Of a stretch of DNA of 64,000 nt, positions 1 through 15,100 are shown piece by piece. The stretch is from NCBI GenBank assembly GCA_039619475.1, contig CM077116.1, positions 300,122,464 through 300,186,463 on the forward strand, read 5' to 3'. The notes under the pieces are model-generated. The model was given only the letters and a program-made list of their open reading frames with translations. It ran no database searches and was not told the DNA's origin. Both the position numbers and the translations under genes were made by a program. The stretch's first letter is position 1, and each line of letters opens with the position of its first letter. This DNA is from Icerya purchasi (lineage: Eukaryota > Arthropoda > Insecta > Hemiptera > Monophlebidae).

Positions 1-241
1 TAGACACTAAATTTAGAAAGCGTATTAGGTTCCTCAGTGAATACCAAAGATGAATTTTTACGTTGAAGTTTAATAGAATAAATATTAAAAACGTGACTGT
101 TTTTGTTTTATGACCGCTACTGCTTAATGACGCAGCCGATTACATTTATATCATTAATTAAAACTAAATCATTTACCTTGTTAATAAAGTTTTTTTTTTT
201 AATTCGTTTTAATACATTAATTAAAAGAATAAAAATATTAC

Positions 242-3200
242 CTGTATAGTCTTCGAATAAAAGTCCAAATAATTTGCTAAATTTTCTTTATTTAATTTAC
301 ATTCTTGTTCATTATTTCGAATGAAAATGTACATTGCGGAAGAAAGTTCCTTTGCAGTCACATAAGAGCTGTATGTCTTTGGACCATCGAATAACACGCA
401 CTGACATTTAAGTTGAATATTCTTTAATTCATTTTGAATCCTTGAAACTATCAAAATATTTACATCCTTCTTATTAAACCTGTATATGCAATTTTTTTTG
501 TGAAATAGTATTAAACTTAATCGACTATATAAACATATTTTTCTATAAAGTAAATAATTATAATGAAATATAGCATCAGTATTATTCTTTCCACCGGTTG
601 TAGATTAAACAATTAACAAAAAGAAAAAAAAAACAAAACAAAATAAATATATTACTTGAAAACCGTAATTTAAAAATAAATATAAACTAAATGTTTTAAT
701 TCGCATTAACTTATATACAATAAATAAATAAACTAATTGCAAATACACGGTGTGTCGGAAAAGTTTCCGAACTTCTTTTCTAGCACACATACAAGTAACG
801 TAATCTATTTAAAAATACCCGTACTGTATTGTTACATCCTTCTAGAATGTGTGTATAAAATTTCAGCAGTTTCCGTTGATTGGTTTGCGAGTTAGATGTA
901 TTTTAGTGAAGGTGTGTTTGGGTCGCATGTGCAAATCTGAAAATGGATGAAAAGTGAGAAATTCGTTCCGCGATTAAATTCTGTGTTAGACTTTTAAAAA
1001 AACATTTTCGGAAACGCAAAAATTGATCGATTATGGTTTCGGTGAAGGTGTAGTATCACGTACGACTGTTTACCGATGGTATAAGCGGTTCAAGGACTCT
1101 CAGAGAGTGCGCCAACAAAAATCCAAGATGATAACCATGCTCATCGCTTATTTTAATGCAAAAGGGTTAATTCATCATGAATATCTGCTCCAAATCAAAC
1201 AGTGAACGTTGCCTACTACGTCGAGGTCCTAAAACGTCTTAAGCGCCGGATTCAGCGCGTACGGCCCGAATGCAAGGAACCCAGATCGTGGAGTCTGTTG
1301 GATGACTATGAGCCCGCGCATTCGGCAAACGTTGTCAAGGGTTATCTCGCTAAAAATTAAACCCCGCGGATCAATCGCGTTCCCTATTCGCCTCATTTGG
1401 CAACTACCGACTTTTGTCTATTCCCGAAGCTTAAAATGCACCTGAAAGAACGATTTTTTGACGATGTAGTCGCCATTGAAACTTCTTGAACCGAGCGCCT
1501 CAGAGCCATTACTTCAAAGGAGTACCAGAGAAGCTTCGAATCGCTGTACAAGCGTTCAAATATGTCCATACTTCGGGAACGTGACCATGTTGAAAATTAA
1601 TTCCAATAACTTACTTTACATCCAATTGTACTTCATTTATTTGAAAAGTTCGGGAACTTTTCCGACACACCATGTATATAGTTCAAATGCTCCAAATTTT
1701 ATCGTAATCTTGTTTATATTATTATCGAGAAATGATTAACTGTGAATGATTTTTCTCTTGTACTTTTTGTTAAATGTAAAAAGTATACCGAGATATATTT
1801 CATTAAAGTATAGGATAAAGAGCATAATTAAATGTTTAAGTGGCCGTTAATTGTTAAAAACGTATTAAAAAAAATTACCTAATGTAAATAGTAATGTATA
1901 CTTTAGCAGAAGAGATTATATAATTTAACTTAAAATATAGGACACCGATGTACCCTTTCAACACAAAAAAAGAAGAAATATTCATAGTAAAATATGGCTT
2001 TTATCTCAAAATTAATTATGTAAATGAGCAACATCACTAATTACTGTAAAATGAAAAAATTAACTTTAATTTACCACTAAGGTTCAAATCAAGCGAGCGA
2101 AATTAGGCCTAAAATTACATTTCTAAATAAAACTTCTTCACAGCTACAGAATGATATTATACATGACTAATATCATTATCATTTATGATCATTTTGCGGC
2201 TATAAGTACGTTTATTTGTAAAAATTTTTACAACTTAAATCTTGGAAATTTCACGGAAAAATATCACATTGAACTTAACAATAATTTAATGGGCATTTGG
2301 TTAAGAAGTAACAACTTGTAGATTATCAATAAAACATAACAATTATTTCGTTAAGAAGTATGTCATAAATGTTTAATAAACGATGATTACTGTATTCCAG
2401 TTATTTTGTTCAAATTCACAAATAAAGCAATAACATAATTAATTTGCAAGTGTAAAATTTGTACATAATTCGATCTAAATGGTTGTTTATTTACTGTTGG
2501 TCACACAAGTTAACTATTAGCGGTGAATTATTTAAATTTTTTATTAAAAATAGTGATATAAAAAAACTGAAGAAAATAAATAATTTTCAAAAATAACTGT
2601 AATTAATAACACCCTATCATTCATATTGATGAAACAGCGAAATAATGATAGCATTTGAAAATATAATTATAAAAATGCTTCTTTAAATTAAATTATAACA
2701 ATAGATTAAGTTAATTCATCCATTTTATAACAATTATGGTAGTTGTTCAATTGCAGAATTAATATTATAATAAAAAGTTTACATTTGTATTTTATTTTTT
2801 TTTTTTCTTGGGGTTTGATTTTCACCTTTCAACTGTTTTATTCACACTCGGTATCTTTGATTTTTAGTAAAATTATACAACCTCATTTACTAAAGAATAG
2901 CCCCCAATTATTTGCCCTAATTAAATTTTTTCTTTAGTCTCATTTTAGGTTTTATTACCATTTAAATATTTAGATATTCTTATTTTACATATTTTTAATT
3001 AAAAATCGTGGAATCGTTTAGTTCTATTGCCTAATGCGGATAAAAATACTTCACAAAATAAAAATTTATAAATATAATAAATTAAATATACTATTCGGTC
3101 AATTAAACTAAAATCAATTTACACTTAATGCAAACCACACTTTTAGGATTATATCGTATACATATATGCAAGAAAGATTTAGCTTTTACAGATACAGAAT

Positions 3201-6200
3201 TATTTAAAAATATACAACTCTGCATTTTTGTGGTTTACTTTTTTTTAAATATAAAAATAAATCATTACATACCAAAATTTTGAAATACGATTATAAAAAT
3301 TTAAAAAAAAAAAAAATCCTTTATAACTTGAATATAAACTTTACTTATAACTTGAAACCTGCAGAATTTTGAAAAAATTGAATTAGTCACAGTTATACAG
3401 GACTCATTTACATTATGAAAAGAAAAACTAAAGGTTCATAAATTAAAAAACGTTGGACGTGCTGTTAAGCTAAAAGCAACTGAGAATTTTTTTTTCATCG
3501 CTATTAATTATAGATCAAGTTCTAAAGTATTGCACATGCTACAATACATATTCAATCCACTGTGAATGAATTCTTATAATTTAACGGATTTATTTAAAAA
3601 CAAAAATTAAATTACTGCAATCTTAGCATTTTAATAGTTTCATCTGATTTTTTCTTTAACTAAATTAACACACATGACGAATAAAATGCACACTCACATA
3701 ATATATAATGCTTAATGTTTAAGATGGTTCATTACAAGAATCACTAATTTGTTGCTTTTTAAATTAATCCATTTAATTTAATCGGCATATCTGAATAGGA
3801 AAACATATAAGTACAAATTTTTGAATACGTATTGTAATATGTAATTTGAAAATTACCAATGAAATTTTACAAATAAATTAATCGTTGATATATTTCATAC
3901 GATCCTAAAATTTAAATTATCCGAAGTGAAAAAAGAATGAACAAAAATTTTAAATATTTTATTCGATGTTTACATAAAAAATACAACTGTTACATAACCA
4001 TTACTTGCATACTCGATTGCTTTTTTTTTTAAAAATTGTTTAATTTTCATGTTTTGTTACATTTTTTAAACTACATATTAGTTTAATAGTGATTGTAAAG
4101 GGTAATATGCACCGCCTAATTTAAATGCCGTATATTTTGATTCAGAATTATTTAAAATTTTATCAAAGACACAATGAATTTAAAAAAGAACTGTAACCAT
4201 TTAGGTCCTCTTGTATTTTGAATCAAAAAGGATCAGAAAAAAATCATACGTTATTTAAAAAAAAAAACAATCAGATTAAATTAAAAGTACCGAAGAATTA
4301 AAAAACAAATATTGCATCAATATGCAATCAAATATTTAACAAAACTAATAACTATTTCATTACTTGGTTATTATGTTTTTTACGTTTCGAATACAAATCT
4401 GTTCCCGATTATATTTCAATTCGACATTATCATTTCCAATCAACACTTCTACACCGATATCATGCAGTTCATTAAGATCCAAAATAGACTGTTAAAATAT
4501 AATGTATACGTTTCATATTAGAAAATCAATAAAAAATCGAACAGAAAGGAAAAACTTATCTCAAAAGTGATATATATACCTTTATTAATTGTAATAAACA
4601 TCTAGCAATAATCGGTTTCTCCGTGAATATAATAACGCTGTCATTCTTTGTAATCGGTGTTAAAAAATTCAATAGTTCAATACATTTTGATGAGATAAGT
4701 TCATATATGCTTTCTGTTTCCTCTTCAGTGGAATTGTAAACTCTGTTAATGTAGAAGTTAATATTATTCTAAATGAAAAAAAACTGTAACCAACATGTTT
4801 TAAAATTAAATAAACATCATCGCATCATGTTACGTTATAAACTGATAAAACTAATTGCCAAATATATTGGATTAAATTAATAAATAGAATTTTTAGAGCT
4901 GGAAAGAAAACAATTTACAATAGCTCCAATAGTGTTCTTACACTGATGCCGAAACAAATTTTAAAGTAATTTCGTAGTATATTTTTCAAGAAAAAAATAA
5001 ACTTGTCATATTAAACTCCATATTATGTCAATATGATACGGAATTTTTTAAAACCTAAAGAAATGAATTACATAATTAAGATTTTGATTACCCTAAGATA
5101 GTGCTGGCGTCAATGTATCAATGAGTCATTCAAAAAAAAAAGAAAAGGGCTTTTAAAACGTTTAATTACACAGTAATAAGGCAAGATATTATAACACCCA
5201 TAGTCAGGGTCATATCTGGACCAAAATTTCAAGGGGGAGGGGGTAAGAAAATATTTTTATAATTATACATATATACTAGCTTACTCGGCGAACTTCGTAC
5301 CGCCACAGAAACCATAAATTTTGTGTTAACTTATTAGCTGAATTAAATTTAATTTTTTATTAAGAACAAATTAATACTCAAAATGAATTAAGTTCAATAA
5401 ACGTGCAAAAACCAAAAAGACAAGTATTTTAATTACATTGAAATGAATGTAATTCACGTGGCAGCAAGGCATTATTCACTTTAATAACAAAAATCAGTAC
5501 AAATTTATATTAAAAATTTAAAGTAAATAACTTTGGAAACATGTTTTTTCGGACTATATCATCAGTTAACAACACAGAGCACACACTCAATTTATATACT
5601 TTTTAATAAAGTGTGTACTCTATGCAGTTAGCTGATGATGGGCTAGACACGAAAAAAACGTGTTTTTAATGATCTCTAATTTCTTAAAGTAAATTTATAC
5701 CGATTTTTAAGATTCCGTACACACTATAAAATACGGAATCCCAAAAAAGATAGTTCAGAAACCACAAAAATATTTATTTCTACAATAGCTCGAAAACGGT
5801 TTGACTTGTCGCAATTGGATCATAAATTACAATTAAACTTCTATCTGTGACAATTTACAACTTTAAACTGAGCTATTACCTTGGGCGGCAAAAAACCGTC
5901 TTGAATTATAATATGGAATTTAGAACGACCTCAAAGATACCCTTAAAAAAATCGTAATTCGTCACCTGATAACTCTTTAAAAGCGAAATTCAAAATATAA
6001 AACAAAACACAAGAGCCCTTTATGGAAATTTAAAAATTATGGTAAAAAAATTATTTAAACCCCCCCTTTGGACCAAAAACAGCAAAAAAAAAAAGAATTT
6101 TCTTCATATTTTTTTTTTACTTCGTACTGTGCTATTCGGAGCAGAGACAAATTCAACAAACTAAAGATCATAAAAATCGGTCCAGCCATCCTTGAGTTAT

Positions 6201-9200
6201 AAGTGGTGTAACTAATCCGATTTTGTTTTATATATATATAGATATGGAATTCAGAACGACCTCAAAAATCACCCTTAAAAATTCATAAAGCACAGGATAA
6301 TTTGAATTTTCAAGAATTGATAACAGATTCGTAATGAGCAACCTCAAAAATCCTCGTATACAATTTGTCATTAAAATTAAAACTTTTTTGACTTTTTTGT
6401 CCGCCATATTGGATCCGCCATTTTGAAGTAACAAATTCCGATGACGGATTCGTAATCAGCGACCCCAAAATCCCTTATACAGAAATTTTTTATGAAATTG
6501 GATTACTTGATTTCTTGTATTTATTGAGTTTTCTTGTAAGGGGTGCTTAACCCCTTTAAGAATGAAATTCATGAAAATGCCGAAACACGTCAACTTTATT
6601 TTTTAATTGTGTTAAAAAAAAATTTCTTATTCCATAATTATGAACAGAAAAAAGGTGCTTCACCCCCTAGAAATCACCGTGGATTACTTGTCCTTTGCAC
6701 GGGAATTAATTTCTATTTTGTTTCATAAAAAAATATGGAGTTGAAGACGAGATATTTAGGAAAAACGATTTTCGGGGGTGAACTTTAGGGGTGGTTTTCA
6801 CTCCTTGAAACTTCATATGGGCCGATAAAAAAACACGTGTCTAATATTTTTTTATACTCAACAACATATCAAAATTTCATCAAAATCGGCGACTGACAAC
6901 TTGCGTACTTCCTTTATAAGATTAATGGAAGACCTAAAAAGATAAAATAATTGAACTAACTCTTTTAAAGTTAATCAGAAATTTAAATTTGACAACACCA
7001 AATACGAGTAGGAACAAACTCTGCTATACGACAAAAAAAAAAAATATATATTTATTTATATTTTTTGTAACAATTGTAATTGACAATACTTTATGTCACA
7101 TCTTATTTAAATACTAAACTTTATTACCGAGTTGTTTACTAAATGTTATAGGTAAAATTAATTAATTGTGTTTCAGTTAACGTTAGCATATATAATCTGT
7201 TACACAGCCACTTTAACCTCTTAAATTATTTACCAAATTATACTGATAATATAAATTTTGTAAAAATTAAAAATGAAAGAAAGTTATTACCTTATCTGAA
7301 TGAGAATCCATATCAAGGCAGAAATTAATGTACGATCATTTATATCGTAAGTATTCAACTGTAACGTGTGCAAGTGCATTACATAATGATCGCAATAAAA
7401 AGGAACGCAGTGAACACCCACACCTTGAATTACGTTCTAGAAAATGGAACATAGATTTTTTTACAAGATTATTAAACTTGTAATAAATATTCATGAATTT
7501 TTAAGAATGAGATAACTTTTAGAAAATTTAATAGGTCTAGGTATATTATATTTACGTGAAACACTGGTTTTTATCTCAAAGGTAAAAATGCCACCTTCAA
7601 ATTAGAAAATAGTTTTGCTGAACTATATTTAAAGTCATCATCATCATTATATCCTCAACCATTCGGTTGGTGAACAACCTATTCTCACATTTTTTTAGAT
7701 GTACAGATATAGGTTGTATACTAAGCAATTATTATAATATGCAACGCAGGTGTACACACGCAAGACTACATTCGGAACTGATAGTAGCCGCTTGTTATCG
7801 CGCTACCAGTGCAGTCCCGCGTGGGTCTGCTGTGTACTGATCTAGCGCGCATATGATGTTGAACGTGGTGGTTTGCTATTGCCTTCCACATGATGACTAG
7901 CGATTATTTATTTATTTATTTAATTCTTGTAATAAGTTCGTCGTCGCTCGGGATCGAACCCATGACCGTCATATCGGAAGTCAAGCGCTCTAGCAACTAG
8001 GCTATCGCGTTATTTTATTATAAAAATGAACTTATTTATTACGGAACATGGGTGTGTGTACCTTCATTTCTTTCATGATTTCTTTTAGTTCACCAATAAC
8101 GGTGTTATCACATATTCCAGTATCTTCATCGTATTGAGTAGCTTCTGTCGGCAATGAATGAACTAGAACGTCAAATGATTTATAAAAATCATTTAAACGA
8201 TTTATGGTGTACATATCGCAATCGTCGTTGTAATAAATGAAGTTATCACCATTATTTCTAAAAAGACAAAAAATGACCTCCGTTAAGTAAAAATTATATA
8301 GGAGCGCATGAATTAAAAATAAAAATTTTTCAGAATAATTATGAAATAGAAGAATTTCGGACATCTGCAGCCTTATCGTGTATTATGCAGACAGTTTCGC
8401 AGTATGGCGTTAAGATTAGAAATAACATTTACAATAATCAGTTACTATGAAATATAACTAAATATCCACATCAACAATTTCAAACCGAAACGACATTTAA
8501 TATCGAATAAATTTTACGAAATTAGTTCAAATTACTGCTATTACGGTTCAACAGTTTCAATTTTTAACTGTATTCAACTAATAATCTGAATAACTATAAA
8601 AAATATTAATATTTGGAACTTGCGTCGATAATCTATAATCAAAATAATCTCCTGTACGCATAAAAATTGCTTAACATTTTCGCACATAATCTCGCAATTT
8701 TGAAAAAATGAATTAACCATTTAATTTTAAGCGATTATTTTAACGAAATGTAAGAAATTAAAACGTTACATTAAAAAACGTATTTTTTAATTGTGTACAC
8801 GAAAAAAAAAAAGAGCAAATATATAGATGATGTAAACAATAGCAAAAAACTTATAATAATTAATTAAAACAACAAACATTAACTGAAACTAAACTGAATG
8901 TTATTAACCAATAAAGAAAAAACGGAAAAAACCTAAAATTTCACCACCACCAATTAATTTTTAGGTTTGTAAGAATAGAAATTAACAGCATCTTCATGCT
9001 ACGTCATGTGTAGTTAAAAAATTAATAATTTTCCTTCTAATCTTATTTATTTTAAATTATTACCTTTGAAACTTTTCTAACTTTATACATCATTTTAACT
9101 TTTGTTTTTTTTTTTTAGTTTTGAACCTGTTTGCTTAAATGCGTATATTTCATCAGACTATAAGTAAGAATTAATAAGAAATGCGTAGTAATGGTCAACC

Positions 9201-12137
9201 GCTTTTATTTATTTATTTAAATCTTTTGTTTAGACCGTATTTTAATTACATCGATGAAAGTTCTGACACGAGGAAAAATTGAAAAGACAACGAAACATAA
9301 AACAAACATCGGTTAGAATCACTTTTAACAGATTTTGCAATAGTATTAAGTTTCCTCTATCGTTTAATCTTAAGCGTATAGGTGTAATTCTTGATTCATT
9401 CTTTCGCAACGAGGATTTTCATAAAACCTGCATTAGAAATTTAATGCAGCCGTTTTCTTTTCGACTATAGAAATCTTTCTAAACTGAACACATTTTAATA
9501 TATCTGTTTAATAAAGAGATGATCAAGCACGGGAGTTACGGATTTCTTTTAAATTTAATAAATAAAACATTACCAGCGTGGTAAAACTGTAAAATTTTGG
9601 CTGTCGACGTTCGACCGTTCTAATTCACTTTAAATTTTACAAAAATTTACGTTTAAATAAAAAACAACGATCAGCTTCTTAAAAAGATATACAATTTAAT
9701 GAAACTGATTAGAATTAAATGCGGAATAAGACAAGGAGATCCGTTTCATGGCAATATTATTCAGTGTATATTGAAAAGATTCACTTAGGTATCTCTCTTC
9801 TTTTGACTAATATCCTTGTGTCTGGGAAGCTAATTTAACGGATTATTAATCTCTTCTAAGGTGACCAAGTGATGATACTTTTCACTCGACGAACATTAGG
9901 CTTTCTTTTTATTCAGACGAAAACAAAACTCTCGGACAAAAATTAAAAACTTTCACCTCGCGGCACCCACCACAGGGTTCTTCGTGGAATTATGAGCCTA
10001 CGGCGAATGAAGTAGGAAGCGAACAAATAAAATTTTTGTTCAAATTATTATATTTCATTACTGCAAAAAGAAAAATAGGTTAAGTTTAGACGTTTTTTTT
10101 TTTTTTTTTGAATATACACGCACACGACGACTAGAAAACTTATATTATTCTAATTGAAAATCATTTTACAGGGCTACCGCTATATCTGGGAAATAGATCT
10201 AAAAATATCCATCTCTCTGCATCACCCCAATTCAGCTTAACTTCATAATCTTTATTTATTAAAAAAAAAACAACTAAATATAATTCTTAGAAATTTTTCT
10301 TCCAGCTTTGAGCATCTCGCGTCCGAATAAATTAACTTCACATCAAGTTCACAGGATCTTTTTTATACTTTTTCAAGACTAACCTCGCCGATTTTGATTA
10401 CCTTATACATACATTACTCAGGTATCATAATTACAAAATACGAACCGTATTTTCCCTAGCGTAATTATTAATAAATGGCTTAATTTTTATTAAATGCTCA
10501 TTAGCAATCCATGTTCGACAATACGAGCTGCTTTCTTTAATTCACAATTAAAATTATTACAACTGTTGAACATTTTACAGTCATGTTTGCCTTCCAGATA
10601 AATAACCAATATCCCCGCAAAAATACTTTAAACATAACATTTCCTTGTCCGACCTCGAGTCAAATTTAATCAATTTCGTGTTTTTTTTAATTGCTCCATA
10701 TTCCCTGATTTTCATTCTCACTTTTATTCAGCAACATCTATAATCATATCACATTAATATGCTAACGCAAAACATAAATGTCAGTTTACACGCAACAAAA
10801 ATGTTTGCATTTTACGTTTACTCTTCGTAAAATGCTTTACGACCAGACTACCTTCTTTGCTATGTAAATAAGTACACATATTTAGATTAAGCAATCTTTA
10901 AAAATAATAAATGCAATGAAAAAAAGTATGATTACTTTGAAATATTTCTATACGTTAAATCCCATTTATCTGGCACAAAGTCTATTTCATGATCGTAACA
11001 AAGATCGTCTGCATACTTTAACGTTATAATATTGCAAGTTAAAAAATGGTCCATTATCTAGAAATATAATTAATTATTTTTAACGATACAACTATTAATT
11101 ACCTTTTATTTTCTTTTTTTAATAATGTAATCTCGATGTTTATTTTTGTAGCGTGCAATACGAGACTAACTTTTTATAATCCACGCATTTTATTACCTTT
11201 GCTGTCTATATTATGTGTTTCTCCTTTCCTTCTCTTATCACACCATTCTCAAATCACACATCAAAACCACGCAGTACTTGGTGCTTTTTTGTTCTTTTAC
11301 TTCTATATCTTCGTACACGCTTTCTACCTCTTCCTCCTTATAATCGTACGTTCACATATAAACCTGCATCAACGGTAAGTTTACTGTGGTTTCACATGTG
11401 ACACTCATCACCGTATCACTCTTAATATCTGTTTCCGTAACACTTTTCCCGTTTTTTTATTTAATAAAACCCCTACACTAATTAAGTTACTTTCTTCCCC
11501 ACTGTAAAATCGCTTCCTTCCGCCACTATCTATTACGCCAGTTCTCCCATATCCGGCCTCTGCTCCTCCAATTACATCCAATTTGTTTCTTTCCGTTTTT
11601 TTCTTCAGCCTTTCAAATCTTCCTGTCTGCCTCAGAGTTTTCTCATTACACTCCCCGATCTTTAACCGGCTCCAAAATTTCCTGATCTCTTTTTCAAGGG
11701 TTTCGTATGCTGACGATCGGTGTATCCTCGATATGCTCTTACATTTTTAAAACACTCTTTTTACCAAATTCGGAAAGTCATTTCTTTATTTTCTTCCCTT
11801 ATTCTTTGGAAAATAGTTTTATGTGTTCATAATTATGTATAAGTTTTATAAAAAAATACATGAATGTTATTGTATGTTTTGTATGTATTTTAATTATAAC
11901 AGATGAAAATTTTTTATTAACTTAACACTTTTTACATAAACATTAATCAAAATTAACGATTAAAAAAAAAACACTGACTAAGATTAATAAGAAATGAAAA
12001 ATACCGTATACAAAGATTGATCAGAAATTTGATTAAATTCTTCATCAAATATAACCAAGCAAACATTATCAGTTTTGCACATGTGCAAATTTTCTGCTAA
12101 GACATTCTTCGAAATTATATTTATCTGTAAGATAAAT

Positions 12138-12188
<51 letters not shown>

Positions 12189-15100
12189 ATATGTATATGT
12201 AGTTATGCATAATATTCATACTCAAATACTCCTTACTGTAAATAATAACGTATTTTAGAAAACAACAGTGGTAGCACGATAGATTAGTAGTTAAGGTGCT
12301 TGCCTACCAAACCAGAGGTGTCACAGATTATCGAGACTTGTCTCGTTCCGAATCTAAGTCGCTCCCAAGTTTACCCAGCCTGAAATGATTGAATACCAGA
12401 GAAATCTGAGGAAGTAAAGGTGTCCGAGGAAAAGGAACTGGCTTTGATATTTTCTACAGATCTACTAGGCTCAGTGAATTGTAAGCCTTAACTTCACAAT
12501 CCCCGACACCCTGTCAAGGGTACGGGACTTACTTTATTTTACTTAGTAAACAACAAGGCCACTTTTTAAAATGGCTAAAACAAAATAAACGTGACATTTA
12601 TATTCTTGAAAATTAAACATAATTTGTCATTCTTTATGCAAAACCTGCTATACAATATGGAAGTAAGAGCTAAACAGAATAAATTGTTCATTTACTAATG
12701 AAAATTATTATATTTCGGTAGTAACATAACTCTAGATTACATGTAATATATTAGCCAAGTAAAGTCAAGTCATATTAATGACGGAGAAAAATTATTCATA
12801 TTATGATCGAAGTTCGTAAAAAAAAAAAAAAAAAATACTCTTTACAATAGTATACGTTCGCATTCAACTACTTTTTTGCCATTAAACTTTGTAAAAGAAT
12901 ATAAAATAATACTGCCAAGAACGTTTTTTCAATGTTTAATTACGCTGGACAACGGGGTTTGTTTAAAAATTTTCAAGTATATACCCAAATGTTTTACAAG
13001 AATAATCTCAGCCACTGTTTAATTTTAATGCTACATTCAATAATCACCTTATTAAATTAAACATAAAATTAAATAACATAAACGAATAGTTTAAAGTGTT
13101 TAAACACTGCAAATTGGAAAAATAATTTTACATCAAGGGTGTCAAACGCAATTAAAATCCGAGCCATTTGGTAACGTGTAATATTTACACGAGTTACATC
13201 ACATTTACAAATTTCGTTAAATTTATAATAGGCTACGTATATTCATCAGTAGTTGAAGGAATAAGGGAATTACGTGTACACTATTGCATCGATCTCCCTA
13301 AAGCGCTTTTTTTTTCATAACGAATTTTTCTATTTCTATTTTATTTGAGAGGATCGCGTGGGACGCAAAAAATTGCACCCCTGATTTTGTATTAACAGAA
13401 AAAGTACATCAATAAAATTACTTCGAACGACTGAAACGTCAATTTTACACCGAAATTATCCAGTTCACACAATTCCAGAAATGTATTTGCCATCAAGTTC
13501 TTAATGTATCTCGAATATGGTATCGCAAAGGCTCCATTATTGATAACCATAAAATAAATATATTCTGCACTGAAATCACATAATTTTCAATATATAATAA
13601 ACGAGAAATATTAAATTTATCTAAACATTATGTTTGTAAAATCCTGCATTATTTTTTTATCGAAAATAATAAAAATAATTTACACCAGTTTAGGACGATA
13701 TTTTTCAATAACCCTATTTTAAGTTTAAAAACTCATTATAAAAATATCATTACGTTAAATTCCTTTTTTATATTTACAGCTTATAGTGTAAGAAACATCT
13801 GCATAAAGGTTCATTGATGATTTCTTTCATTGAAATGTTATGACTAATTAAATAATACCAGTATCTGGGCTTTAAGTCGAACAATTTGAAACTGTGTCCG
13901 GAACAGTGACAAACATAATAGAATTTCCGTTGTGACAGACAAAATATTTTCCAAAAAAAAAAAAAAAAACATAATTCAGACATGTACTTGAATTTATTTA
14001 AAACCTATTAAGATTTCTTATTTTTATAACACTTTCCTTATTTTCATTTCGGAATCAGCCGCTTTTTTCAAGAAAATAACTTTTAATTTTCTTAACGCCC
14101 CTAATGAATCAGTTAGTATCAGTATATATTTGTTGCGACTTCTTTTTACACATTCTAATGTCATATTAATTGCATATAACTATCATATAAAAATATCCGG
14201 TTTGTGCCGTTCGACAGACCTTCATAACTTTTATTGATGTAATAGGAGGCAGATGAATATCGTCCGACGGTTTTTTCTATTGAGCCCCTCAATAAAAATT
14301 AATTCGTAATCGTTATAACAATTGTTAATTACTTCACTGAACTAATTATTTTATTTTTTATTCATTTAAATCTGATTTCCCTCAACTTTTGTTTCTAAAG
14401 ACTTCCACATTTCTTTTCATTCCAGATTTTGAAAACTTCTAACAATCGGTATGATAGCTTCTCTCATTCAATACCTGTTTGGCGTAAGAATATTCAACTT
14501 AATAATTTGTCTGTTGATTGTATATGATTTCTTTGTTCTTTAATTTTAAGATAACGTTTGTCAGCTGTATACTACGTTCGCAAATAAACACGAGGTTCAT
14601 TTATTCTGCACGAATGAAATAAGTAGGAATATGTATTGTAACTCTTAAACATGTTCTTTGTCTCCTATTTTGTATTTTTTTGTAATTTTCCTAAGTTGGT
14701 TTTATCGAAATTTGTAAATGGATCTGCGCAATTCATATATGAACTTACTAAGGATCTACAATAAATACATCCAAAACTGGATGCGCCCCCACTCCATACA
14801 ATCGGATATAGTACGAAATACGTTTAAAATTATTTTACATTTAGCTAATACGAGTAAATGTTTCATTTCTTCAATGCAACTGAATTAAAAGTTACCTCTA
14901 AATACTTACACGAGGAAATTAAATTTCTTTCTCTTGTATTTCTGTTATCTTCATATTTATTGCTAACCTTAAGTCAGTTAAATTCTTCTATACTTGCGAT
15001 GGGATTTTCTAAGCTCTTTCTACAGCAATATTTAAACTCACAGCTCGAGTATATATTATCAAATTATTGATATATTGCATCAATCTCGTGTACTTGATTT

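Noticed and set aside
7291..7436. Apparent frameshift in the Dicer-like gene between this exon and the next
   Set aside because: With an acceptor at 4769 (CATTTAG) the phases clash and a deletion seemed necessary. Using the acceptor AACAG at 4743 instead, the next exon (4580-4742) joins in phase without any change, so no break is needed.
7635..8010. A functional tRNA gene
   Set aside because: Boxes A and B are present, but the sequence past box B leaves the tRNA pattern and the unit ends in an ATG-repeat tail, as in a SINE.
11136..11401. Hydrophobic plus-strand open frames
   Set aside because: They are antisense to a recognisable LINE endonuclease relic and have no motif of their own.
13774..13983. 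Minus-strand 69-codon open frame as an extra Dicer-like exon
   Set aside because: It has no acceptor AG at its start, its best donor leaves the wrong phase, and the flanking exons (22200-22323 and 13422-13569) already join in frame without it.
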